A stretch of 14,377 bases of DNA. It comes from Candidatus Saccharimonadota bacterium (lineage in GTDB: Bacteria > Eremiobacterota > Xenobia > Xenobiales > Xenobiaceae). Below the pieces are notes generated by a model. That model did not search any database and was not told where the DNA came from. It saw only the letters and a program-made list of their open reading frames with translations. The stretch covers positions 1-14,377 of the forward strand of contig SFMI01000039.1 of the NCBI GenBank assembly GCA_004554425.1, read 5' to 3'. Positions within the stretch are counted from its first letter, which is position 1; each line of letters starts with the position of its first letter. Positions 7,242 to 13,999 of this stretch are shown here, piece after piece. A program made the position numbers and the translations under genes.

Positions 7242-8459
7242 TTAGAACTTGCCCACCAAATCGTAAACGGGCAAGAATACAGCCAGCAATACATAACCTA
7301 CAACAATACCCATGAAGAAGATCATGATAGGCTCGAGCATGGAAGTAAGTGCTTCTAATACGTGCTCAACTTCTAAATCGTAGAAGTCGGCTAACTTATC
7401 AAGCAAAGTAGGTAAGTTACCAGTCTCTTCACCTACAGCAATCATTTGATAAAGCATAGGTGGGAAGATTTTATATTTTTTAATAGGCTCGGAAAGGCGC
7501 ATACCTTGCTTCAAACCCATTTGTACTTCTAAAAGAATATCACCGATAACAGAGTTACCTACAGCCTTGCTGACAATTTCCAAAGAGTGAACCACAGGCA
7601 CACCACTAGCGATCAGAGTGCCTAAAGTACGGCAGAAACGAGAAAGAGCTACTTTCTGAATAACCGGACCCAGCAAGGGCATATCTAACATCATACCATC
7701 GAGGGCGCGCTTACCTTTTTCAGTACGAACATACTGACCAACAAAGTAAGAAATTAAGCCGATAACTGCCAAGGTGCTGACGACTACGAAAGGATTGGTA
7801 GCCATCTTGGTAATCCAAATAAGGCTGCGAGTAATGGCCGGAAGCTGTACATCGATACCTTCAAACAGAGCTACGAAGGTAGGGAACACGTAGTTGACCA
7901 GTACGAAAGTTACCAAACAGCAAGCACCAAATACAACCAAAGGATAGGTAGTAGCTGAAGATACTTTTGCACGCAAACGGACTTCGCGTTCGAGCAAGTT
8001 GGCCAAACGTTCCATAATATCGCCCATAGAACCGGACATTTCTCCAGCTCTAACCATAGCGATATAAAGTTGATCGAAGACTAAGGGGTGCTTGCTCATA
8101 GATTTGGCCAGCGTATAGCCCATACGAATATCATCATGGACCTCACGCACAGCACGACTCAGCGGCCCGTTGAGAGTTTGACGCCCCAAACCGTCTAAAC
8201 TTCGTACGGTGGAAATACCGGAATTAAAGAGTACAGCAAACTGCCTGGTAAAAATGGCCAGAGCGTACAGATCGGCTCTCTCGAAGCGAGCAGTCAAATC
8301 TTTAATAATACGAGTTGGATCGCGACGCTCTTTAATAGTCGTTACGGTATAACGAATATTACGCAGGTCGCGGATAACGGCTTGCTTGTCAGGAGCTTCT
8401 ACAGTTCCATCGACACTCCGTCCTCTTGAGTCTACTGCAGTATAATCAAAAACCGGCAT
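7242..8459 (-). CDS. PilC/GspF-family type II secretion/type IV pilus inner-membrane protein
   Basis: A 405-residue polytopic inner-membrane platform protein of type II secretion and type IV pilus machines. It opens with the typical MPVFDYTAVDSRGRSVDGT, followed by a first T2SF domain (about 65-190). That domain contains FTRQFAVLFNSGIS and the GEMSGSMGDIMERLA motif. A second copy (about 265-395) contains FCRTLGTLIASGVPV and GEETGNLPTLLDKLADFY. Hydrophobic segments lie near 165-190, 215-235 and at the C-terminus (EPIMIFFMGIVVGYVLL). The ATG at 8459 matches the family's N-terminus; a TTG at 8516 lies inside a hairpin and is rejected. GGAG lies about 13 bases upstream of the ATG. No PilB/PilT ATPase, pilin or secretin gene is visible nearby, so the system it serves is encoded elsewhere or beyond the window. 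Confidence 0.9.
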   Translation of the reverse strand: MPVFDYTAVDSRGRSVDGTVEAPDKQAVIRDLRNIRYTVTTIKERRDPTRIIKDLTARFERADLYALAIFTRQFAVLFNSGISTVRSLDGLGRQTLNGPLSRAVREVHDDIRMGYTLAKSMSKHPLVFDQLYIAMVRAGEMSGSMGDIMERLANLLEREVRLRAKVSSATTYPLVVFGACCLVTFVLVNYVFPTFVALFEGIDVQLPAITRSLIWITKMATNPFVVVSTLAVIGLISYFVGQYVRTEKGKRALDGMMLDMPLLGPVIQKVALSRFCRTLGTLIASGVPVVHSLEIVSKAVGNSVIGDILLEVQMGLKQGMRLSEPIKKYKIFPPMLYQMIAVGEETGNLPTLLDKLADFYDLEVEHVLEALTSMLEPIMIFFMGIVVGYVLLAVFLPVYDLVGKF

Positions 8460-8720
8460 AGCGCTGATTATTCTCCAATTCTCCGGCACCGACTGAGCTC
8501 TAAAAACCGGTGCCAACTCTACTCTATTGCTAAAAAAGCCTTTCTTTCTTCTACATACCTGCCTTTTCCCCTAGTAAAGCCAAGACAAAATTAGTCCCTT
8601 GTATTTCTTCAGAAGTTTAGAAAAGCCCAAACTAAAAATACAACCAAAAATGTAGGAAGTATCGCTCGAGGGACAGTTTTAGCAGGGCCGCCAACATCTA
8701 AAGCGAACAGGCTTGGCACT
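8460..8720. promoter_or_regulatory. Divergent upstream region between GspF-like gene and hemL
   Basis: These 261 bases separate two divergently transcribed genes and must hold both promoters, though no box pair convinced me by eye. On the minus strand the GspF-like leader has a hairpin (8485-8514, listed separately). On the + strand the hemL ATG at 8721 has only a weak ribosome site (AGG about 11 bases upstream). Confidence 0.5.
8485..8514 (-). repeat. Perfect 7-bp inverted repeat in the leader of the GspF-like gene
   Basis: GGCACCG (8485-8491) and CGGTGCC (8508-8514) are perfectly complementary and flank a 16-base loop. In the minus-strand mRNA the stem ends only a few bases before the two GGAG sequences that precede the ATG at 8459. 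It could affect ribosome access or mark an operator. No T tract follows, so it is not an intrinsic terminator. Confidence 0.5.
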
Positions 8721-9995
8721 ATGAGATTAGATAAATCCGAGAGAGTTTACTCTCAACTAACTTCCATTATACCCGGCGGCGTCAACAGTCCGTTCCGCGG
8801 TTTTAACCAAGTTGGAGGCTTCCCTCCCATTATTGCCAAGGGCGTAGGCAGCCAAGTCTACGATATCGACGGCAATTGCTATTTAGATCTTTGCTGCGGT
8901 TGGGGGCCGTTGCTTTTTGGTCACTGCCATCCTCACATTGTTGAAGCTGTTAAAAGTGCTGCCGAGCGCGGTACTTTGTTTGGTGCTTCCACTGAAGGTG
9001 AGCTAAAGCTGGCCCAAATGGTTCGCGAAGCCTACCCTTCTATGGAGATGTTGCGCTTCGTCAATTCTGGCGCCGAAGCCGTCAATTCTGCTTTGCGTGT
9101 GGCTCGTTCCGTAACTCGCCGTCCGCGCATTATGAAATTTGAAGGATGCTACCACGGCCACGTTGAGTGTTTAGATTCAGTTGGCATTGAAGCTGAAGAA
9201 AACGGCGGCCCCTTAGCTTTGGGCGCTTCTCCCGGAGCTGCTGCCGAAACTGTGGTTGCCGATTTCAACGATTTAGAGAAAGTAAGAGCTTTATTCGAGC
9301 AATATCCTGGTGAAATTGCTGCCGCTATCTTAGAGCCTGTAACTGGATCTATGGGAGTTATCGCCCCCGAGCCAGGTTTCCTCGAAGGTGTGCGTGATCT
9401 CTGTCATGCTCACGGAGCTCTCTTTATTTTGGACGAAGTACTTACCGGTTTCCGTTTGGCTAAAGGCGGCGCTCAAGAGCGTTTCCACATTGCCGCTGAC
9501 CTCACTTGTTTAGGCAAAGCTATTTCCGGCGGTTTAGCTATGGGCGCTTACGGCGGTAAGGCCGAATACATGAAGAGCGTTTCCCCTACCGGTCCGATCT
9601 ATCAAGCCGGTACCTATTGCGGCAATCCCATAAGCGTTTACGGCGCTATTGCCGAATTGGAATTGGCCTTCCAACCAGGAGTTTATGAGCGCTTAGAAAC
9701 TCTCTCCAACCGTCTGGTCAGCGGACTCAAGGAAGTTGGCGGCATGTTAGTCCAAAGCGTAGGCTCTATGTTCTTTATCGCTTTTGGTCCCAAACAAGTG
9801 CGCAACTACCAAGATAGCACCCAATTTGATTACGAAACCTTTGCCAAATTCTTCCACGCCATGTTGGACGAAGGCATTTACCTCCCGCCGTCAACAACCG
9901 ACGCCGCTTGCATTTCCGCCGTTCATACTGAAGCAGAAATCGATCGCGTAATTGAAACGGCCGACCGTGTAATCAAAAAACTTAAATTAAAGTAA
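8721..9995 (+). CDS. hemL: Glutamate-1-semialdehyde 2,1-aminomutase (HemL) or close relative
   Basis: A 424-residue class III PLP enzyme that converts glutamate-1-semialdehyde to 5-aminolevulinate in the C5 tetrapyrrole pathway. HemL hallmarks are IIPGGVNSPFRGF (16-28), WGP at 61-63, EGCYHGH (141-147), DEVLTGFR (238-245, PLP-binding Asp), the PLP lysine K266 in LGKAISGG, and YQAGT (294-298). Several usual HemL residues differ. SGTEAT is SGAEAV, GNMG is GSMG (S210), GGGLPVG is SGGLAMG, SGNP is CGNP, and SQFEA is STTDA near the C-terminus. The loop after the CYHGH motif is also atypical. It is therefore either a divergent HemL or a HemL-like aminomutase/aminotransferase with another substrate. 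No other heme gene is in view. It is followed by a hairpin at 10014-10070. Confidence 0.78.
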   Translation: MRLDKSERVYSQLTSIIPGGVNSPFRGFNQVGGFPPIIAKGVGSQVYDIDGNCYLDLCCGWGPLLFGHCHPHIVEAVKSAAERGTLFGASTEGELKLAQMVREAYPSMEMLRFVNSGAEAVNSALRVARSVTRRPRIMKFEGCYHGHVECLDSVGIEAEENGGPLALGASPGAAAETVVADFNDLEKVRALFEQYPGEIAAAILEPVTGSMGVIAPEPGFLEGVRDLCHAHGALFILDEVLTGFRLAKGGAQERFHIAADLTCLGKAISGGLAMGAYGGKAEYMKSVSPTGPIYQAGTYCGNPISVYGAIAELELAFQPGVYERLETLSNRLVSGLKEVGGMLVQSVGSMFFIAFGPKQVRNYQDSTQFDYETFAKFFHAMLDEGIYLPPSTTDAACISAVHTEAEIDRVIETADRVIKKLKLK

Positions 9996-10013
9996 TTCAC
10001 ACCGTAAAAAATG

Positions 10014-10070
10014 CAGCCCTCTCACCCGGTTCAAGTCATATAAGACTAAGCTGAGCAAGAGGGCTGTTTT
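10014..10070 (+). terminator. Hairpin with short T run after hemL
   Basis: CAGCCCTCT (10014-10022) pairs perfectly with AGAGGGCTG (10058-10066) and is followed by TTTT (10067-10070). CTCA and TGAG inside extend it across a small bulge, and AGTC/GACT lie within the loop. The nine-pair stem and T run fit an intrinsic terminator, though the loop is long and the T run short. The ribosome site of the next gene (AAGGAG) begins two bases after it, so it may act as an attenuator for the coiled-coil/rdgB pair. Confidence 0.65.
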
Positions 10071-10085
10071 GGAAGGAGCATTTTT

Positions 10086-10403
10086 ATGGCTAACGGCTTT
10101 TTTAGCGCCACCGGTGATATTATGAAAGGTTTAGCCGACGCAGCGGCCAAAAAACGCGACGAATTAGTAAGCTCGGCTGAAACTAGATTGAAAATAGAGC
10201 GCCTTAAATCAGAAGTGCGCACTTTGCGCCAAGAAAAGGATAGCCTTTTAAACGCTCTGGCTCTAAAAGTTTATGAAGGCTACGTCAAAGGCGAAGTTAA
10301 AGATCCCAATTTACAAGCAACTTGCCAGAATATTCAACTCAAACAATGGGAAATAGATGAAAAGTGGGCGGAGATCAATCGTGTCAAATCAAACAATACC
10401 TAA
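10086..10403 (+). CDS. Small coiled-coil protein of unknown function
   Basis: A 105-residue hydrophilic protein, not recognised. Residues about 20-62 are a charged helix with heptad-like spacing (RLKIERLKSEVRTLRQEKD), very likely a coiled coil. A second helix occupies about 78-100. The first 15 residues are Gly/Phe-rich (MANGFFSATGD). There is no signal peptide, TM segment or metal-binding motif. A very good ribosome site (GGAAGGAG) precedes the ATG and supports real translation. Its end overlaps the start of rdgB by 23 bases, so the two are translationally linked. A role as an oligomeric scaffold or partner protein is possible but not shown. Confidence 0.72.
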   Translation: MANGFFSATGDIMKGLADAAAKKRDELVSSAETRLKIERLKSEVRTLRQEKDSLLNALALKVYEGYVKGEVKDPNLQATCQNIQLKQWEIDEKWAEINRVKSNNT

Positions 10404-11028
10404 ATTGCTTTTAGCTACTGGCAATGCTCATAAAGCAACAGAAATGAAAGAGATTTTGGCTGGTTTACCTGTAGAATTAGTCAGCTTAAATGAAATAGAT
10501 CCTAAACATACTATTACCGAACCAGAAGAGACTGGCAGTACATATTTAGAAAATGCGCTTATTAAAGCCAAACATTATGGACAAGCAGCTAATATGGCCT
10601 GCCTAGCTGATGATTCAGGGATGGAAATAGACGCTTTGGAAGGAGCGCCCGGACTTTTTTCTCATCGTTTTTTAAGCCAGTGCCAAACACAAGCAGAAAA
10701 AAATGAGCGTGTTTTGGAAATTTTACACAACGAGCCTTTAGATAAACGTCATGCTCAGTTTCGTTGTTTGTGCGTGATCTATGGCTTAGGCAAATTGGGC
10801 TTAACCTCTTCTCCAGATGAATATATCAAAGCCGAAGCCACTTGCCCCGGCCATATAGCCTTTGAAGCTTACGGCCAAGGTGGTTTTGGTTACGATCCTA
10901 TTTTCATACCGGATCTGGGAAACGGCCGCCACATGGCTGATCTTAGTGCAAGCGAAAAGAATGAGATAAGCCATCGCGGTCAAGCTGTGCGCCAAGCAGT
11001 GCGTATGTTATTTGCCAAGCTAGCATAA
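10381..11028 (+). CDS. rdgB: XTP/dITP diphosphatase (RdgB/HAM1 family)
   Basis: A 215-residue house-cleaning enzyme that hydrolyses XTP, ITP and dITP to monophosphates, keeping deaminated purines out of DNA and RNA. The family motifs are all present: LLLATGNAHK (9-18, nucleotide binding), ETGSTYLENALIKA (50-63), ADDSGMEIDALEGAPG (76-91, with the catalytic Asp pair at 77-78), GGFGYDPIF (167-175) and SEKNEISHRGQA (191-202). The usual SARY/F is SHRF here. Length is slightly above the common 195-205. The GTG at 10381 is chosen because GGAG lies seven bases upstream and the N-terminus fits the family. An ATG at 10357 would add eight residues. The start overlaps the preceding coiled-coil gene by 23 bases. 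Confidence 0.92.
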   Translation: MSNQTIPKLLLATGNAHKATEMKEILAGLPVELVSLNEIDPKHTITEPEETGSTYLENALIKAKHYGQAANMACLADDSGMEIDALEGAPGLFSHRFLSQCQTQAEKNERVLEILHNEPLDKRHAQFRCLCVIYGLGKLGLTSSPDEYIKAEATCPGHIAFEAYGQGGFGYDPIFIPDLGNGRHMADLSASEKNEISHRGQAVRQAVRMLFAKLA

Positions 11029-11050
11029 TCCTCACAAGGTTACTTTTCTC

Positions 11051-11080
11051 AAAAGCTACTTAACAAAAAGCTACTTAACA
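11051..11080. repeat. Perfect 15-bp tandem duplication across a stop codon
   Basis: AAAAGCTACTTAACA occurs twice in direct succession (11051-11065 and 11066-11080). On the minus strand the unit contains the last codons and TAG stop of the 432-residue exported protein. One copy thus lies in the 3' end of the gene and the other is an untranslated echo of it. It lies in the convergent gap between that gene and rdgB. Confidence 0.9.
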
Positions 11081-12369
11081 ATTTGACGCATAATAAAGCG
11101 CACCGGGTAATTGGAAGCTCCCTCTGGCAGTGTGAGCAAGCGCACAACTGCACTCTGTCCAGCAGGCACAGCAATCGAAGCGGTTTTATATTCACTAAAA
11201 GGCTCAGCTTCTTTGGATAGCGAGCGATCGGTATATTGGTTGCCAAAGCAAAAATAGGCTAAATCTGGCACTTGCTCACTCAACCAAACTTCAGGATCGA
11301 TTGTTTGGTTGTAAAAGTCAGTTTGCTCTAGAACAGTAGCCGTCGCTTTGCCGCCCCTGGGATTGATAATGAGCTCAAAATCGGCTTCGTTTTTGGTTTT
11401 GTTGATAAGTAAAAATTGCAAAGCATAAACTACGCCATAATCCCCCCTAAGTTCGGGGCCAACGATAATATTGGGCTGCCTGACCGCTCCTACGGCAGCC
11501 CTAACTTCAGACGCTTTATCGTCACTTACAACTACTACCTTGTTGATAAATTGATCGGCACAAGCATAAATACCGCGAGCATGGACATCCTTAGGATTGG
11601 AAAGTAAGTTAAAACTCAACATCTCCTGGGGATCTTCCAAAGCGTTCAAATAAAAAGAAACTTCACTGCCTTCTAAGAGAGTAAATTGAGTCGTGCCGTT
11701 GAGAACTTGACAATAAGGAAGCTTTTGGCAAAAAATTGTTGTACTTTGGCCGGGATCTATTTCTAAAATACGACCACAGCCAGCAGTCAAATGGCGCAAG
11801 AACTGTACATTATTCTTGTGTCCAGCCTGAAAATAGTCGCTATCTGGGCCTCCTTCCCCCTCAATTAGCATAATTTTTGCCCTTTTGCGCTGCGAATTGT
11901 TGCGTAAATCTAAGCGAAGCCACAGTTGGTTATCTTCTTTACCGCCTTCATGGTAATATTGAAAACGTAGAGGCTTAAAAGGAATAAGGCCACCTTTAAA
12001 TAGCAAGCCACGCTCTTTAACGCGTTCAGGATGATCGGAAAAAGACAGAACTTCGGTTTGAAGATTGGGATAGGCAATATTTTGAATTAGCAATCCACTA
12101 CGCAAGTGAATTTGTTGTCCAGGATAAAGATTAAGTAAAGTTTCATTAACAGAAAAGCCATAGCGTTTAGCTGTAGCTTGCAAATAAGCGCTATCGGCAG
12201 GATGGCCGAATACGGTTATAACCGATTCTTGGCTATGTATAGATTCGGCCCCATTGACTTTCACATGGTATTTATCAATTTCGCTTTTATTTTGGGCTTC
12301 AGCAAAAGAAGAAGCAAGCCCTAACCAACATACCAATCCTATGATAAAAATATAATGTTTTAATTGCAT
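11071..12369 (-). CDS. Exported two-domain beta-rich protein of unknown function
   Basis: A 432-residue protein with a clear Sec signal peptide (1-25, hydrophobic core and AEA cleavage site before Gln26). No known family is assigned. The mature part looks all-beta, and two stretches resemble each other. Residues 150-243 (LRLDLRNNSQRKRAKIMLIEGEGG, later ILEIDPGQSTTIFC) and 315-432 (LQFLLINKTKNEADFELIINPRGG, later ASIAVPAGQSAVV) share a strand, N-linker, strand, Gly-rich turn and the D/A-P-G/A-G-Q-S pattern. This suggests duplicated beta-sandwich domains. A region with a vague LysM look (about 60-98) was not convincing. AGGGA lies about eight bases before the ATG. The upstream gene ends 17 bases away, so it is the last gene of a three-gene unit. 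Confidence 0.7.
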   Translation of the reverse strand: MQLKHYIFIIGLVCWLGLASSFAEAQNKSEIDKYHVKVNGAESIHSQESVITVFGHPADSAYLQATAKRYGFSVNETLLNLYPGQQIHLRSGLLIQNIAYPNLQTEVLSFSDHPERVKERGLLFKGGLIPFKPLRFQYYHEGGKEDNQLWLRLDLRNNSQRKRAKIMLIEGEGGPDSDYFQAGHKNNVQFLRHLTAGCGRILEIDPGQSTTIFCQKLPYCQVLNGTTQFTLLEGSEVSFYLNALEDPQEMLSFNLLSNPKDVHARGIYACADQFINKVVVVSDDKASEVRAAVGAVRQPNIIVGPELRGDYGVVYALQFLLINKTKNEADFELIINPRGGKATATVLEQTDFYNQTIDPEVWLSEQVPDLAYFCFGNQYTDRSLSKEAEPFSEYKTASIAVPAGQSAVVRLLTLPEGASNYPVRFIMRQIVK

Positions 12370-12386
12370 CTATTTATCCCTAAAAA

Positions 12387-13262
12387 TTAGTCGTCTTCAG
12401 CAAACATTTCTTCTATACTGCTAGGAGAGCGATGAGTATAAATTAAAGAGAGCATTTTTCCCTTGGTACGACAATTAGGTAAGTCTAAGTTTTCAGACCC
12501 CAAAGCGTTATCAAGATAAGTTTTTAGAGGTATAACCAGTTCGGTATTTTCAGTAATAATCTGATAAATAATGGGGTGGCTGCCTGAAGAAAATATGCGC
12601 ACCGGTTGCTTACCTTCCAAATTGGCAATGACTAATTCTATGCTACCAGTATGATTTATGCGCGGATATACACTGACAAACAGAGGATTATCAGAGTCAT
12701 CACTTTCACACACCACTTCTTCCAAAATACGCAAAAATTCTTGCTCTTTACTATTGAAGTTAAATAAGTAGGAAGCATGGCGAGAATCTTTGGCCAACTG
12801 AGGCAAACTTGAGCCCGGTTTATAAACAGTATCATACAAAGGTAAAGCGTAAGGATAAGAGACCCAGCGGCGCGTGCCTATATATTGCGTACGATCGAAA
12901 CGCTCACTACCTATTACTCTGTCTAGCCAACCTTTGAAATCGTTGGCGAACTGAGTACGTGAGGTCATAAAAGCACAAGAGCAAGATAAGCCACTAATGC
13001 AATTGAGTTTTACTTTTTGGCACAAACCGTTGATAGTAGCATACAGTACTACAGGAGAGGCCGGATTATAACGCGGTTGCAACTCAAAATCGAGTTGATT
13101 TTGATGCAAAAACTCAATTAAATATTCCTCGGTAATAGTTAAACTGTATATAGGTTCTTGTACATAGCGGAATAAAGTAGGTTTGCTTTCCAGCGATTTC
13201 CAGGTCAAATGTTCGACCATACGGCGCTGGCGTCTTAGAAGCTCTTGTCCGGATTCAAGCAT
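12387..13262 (-). CDS. Hypothetical 291-aa protein between two exported-protein genes
   Basis: Not recognised. The protein is soluble and mixed alpha/beta in appearance, without signal peptide or TM segment. It has a basic N-terminus (ELLRRQRRMVEHL, about 7-19) and an acidic end (SIEEMFAEDD). A Cys cluster is present at about residues 103-117 (VKLNCISGLSCSCAF). Aromatic-rich stretches such as RRWVSYPYALPLYD lie near the middle. The ATG at 13262 has AAGGA about ten bases upstream, overlapping the stop codon of the preceding gene, a layout typical of coupled translation. Its position between two exported proteins suggests a joint envelope function, but without a signal peptide it would act in the cytoplasm or leave by another route. 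Confidence 0.65.
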   Translation of the reverse strand: MLESGQELLRRQRRMVEHLTWKSLESKPTLFRYVQEPIYSLTITEEYLIEFLHQNQLDFELQPRYNPASPVVLYATINGLCQKVKLNCISGLSCSCAFMTSRTQFANDFKGWLDRVIGSERFDRTQYIGTRRWVSYPYALPLYDTVYKPGSSLPQLAKDSRHASYLFNFNSKEQEFLRILEEVVCESDDSDNPLFVSVYPRINHTGSIELVIANLEGKQPVRIFSSGSHPIIYQIITENTELVIPLKTYLDNALGSENLDLPNCRTKGKMLSLIYTHRSPSSIEEMFAEDD

Positions 13263-13275
13263 ATTTTTTATTTCC

Positions 13276-13905
13276 TTAGGAAGCCGAATTTGCCTGCTTA
13301 TCGTCTTTGGGTGATTTATTTACAGCTGACGTTTCCCATTGTAAGGAATTGATTATGGAATTACCTCGGCGAACTTCAAAACAGAAGCTATGCCATCCAG
13401 GACTTAAAGCAGCAGGATAATAAATAAAACCGGAGTGTTTAATTTGGCCGCTAGTTATAGCCTGACCATCTACATAAAGGCATAGGGAATCACAAGGCGA
13501 CAGCTCCTCTGCCATATAAAATCGAACAAAAACAGGCTCCCCTCCTTGGCATTCGACTTGGGGACCATATTCCAAAAAGACAAAATCGCAAGAAGGCTTG
13601 TGAAGGATAGTTACCGGATCCAAATGGAGTTCCGCAACCAATCCCAACTCATTAAGATGGGCGCAACCAACCATCTTTGCATATTTTTTATCCAATTTGC
13701 TTGCCGATAGCGGCACATTTTGTACAGTTATTTTGGCTTTAGGAGCTAAAGTTAAATTGTTGGCGCCCAATAAAATATCACCATAGCGACAATCATAAAA
13801 AGTTCCGCTCACCACAATCCATTCCTGAGCTACAGCTGAACTACTAGCCAAACTTAAACAAAAACACAAAAAAAGAAAAGCCCGAAAGCAAAACTTATGA
13901 AACAT
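13276..13905 (-). CDS. Exported protein with C-terminal Ig-like domain
   Basis: A 209-residue protein with a strong signal peptide (1-26; basic start, Phe/Leu/Cys-rich core, AVA before Gln27). Residues about 113-191 follow the pattern of bacterial Ig-like domains. These are GPQVECQGGEPVFVRFYM, then SLCLYVDGQAIT (the LxVDGxxxT element), GFIYYPAALSPGWHSFCFEV (YxPxxLxPGxH element) and a final Trp. Such domains are common in surface and secretion-associated proteins. Residues 27-112 are not recognised. Several Cys could form disulfides after export. The ATG at 13905 is chosen over one at 13977: GAGG lies five to six bases upstream, the signal peptide starts at once, and the longer version would run through a terminator hairpin. 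It is the first gene of the three-gene unit. Confidence 0.72.
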   Translation of the reverse strand: MFHKFCFRAFLFLCFCLSLASSSAVAQEWIVVSGTFYDCRYGDILLGANNLTLAPKAKITVQNVPLSASKLDKKYAKMVGCAHLNELGLVAELHLDPVTILHKPSCDFVFLEYGPQVECQGGEPVFVRFYMAEELSPCDSLCLYVDGQAITSGQIKHSGFIYYPAALSPGWHSFCFEVRRGNSIINSLQWETSAVNKSPKDDKQANSAS

Positions 13906-13921
13906 AAATCCTCGTAAAACG

Positions 13922-13973
13922 AAAAAAAGCGATTCGGTCGACTGCCAAGAAAAGCTGTCGATCCCAAACCGCT
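13922..13973 (-). terminator. Intrinsic terminator after the MBL-fold gene
   Basis: On the minus strand AGCG-GTT-T-GG-(GA)-TCGAC pairs with GTCGA-CC-G-AAT-CGCT: about fifteen pairs including G-T wobbles and a two-base bulge. It is followed directly by seven T (complement of 13922-13928). This is a convincing rho-independent terminator for the MBL-fold gene ending at 14000. It lies only about ten bases before the GAGG of the exported-protein gene. No room remains for a promoter between them, so that gene needs read-through, or a promoter upstream of the hairpin with attenuation. Confidence 0.8.
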
Positions 13974-13999
13974 TCAAGATAATCCGAGTAAAAGTTACA

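Noticed and set aside
8460..8516. An upstream TTG start for the GspF-like protein at 8516
   Set aside because: The extra 19 residues do not fit the family, the codon is weak, and it lies at the edge of an inverted repeat.
10028..10037. GGTTCAAGTC resembles a tRNA T-loop
   Set aside because: The flanking bases do not form a T-arm, and no acceptor, D- or anticodon stems can be built; the element lies in the loop of the post-hemL hairpin.
11160..12369. A LysM peptidoglycan-binding domain in the 432-aa exported protein
   Set aside because: Residues about 60-98 have a similar length and a PGQQIHL-like stretch, but the usual LysM pattern of spacing and conserved residues is not met.
13906..13977. 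A longer start for the exported Ig-like protein at 13977
   Set aside because: It would translate through the terminator hairpin and bury the signal peptide, and the ATG at 13905 has a good ribosome site.
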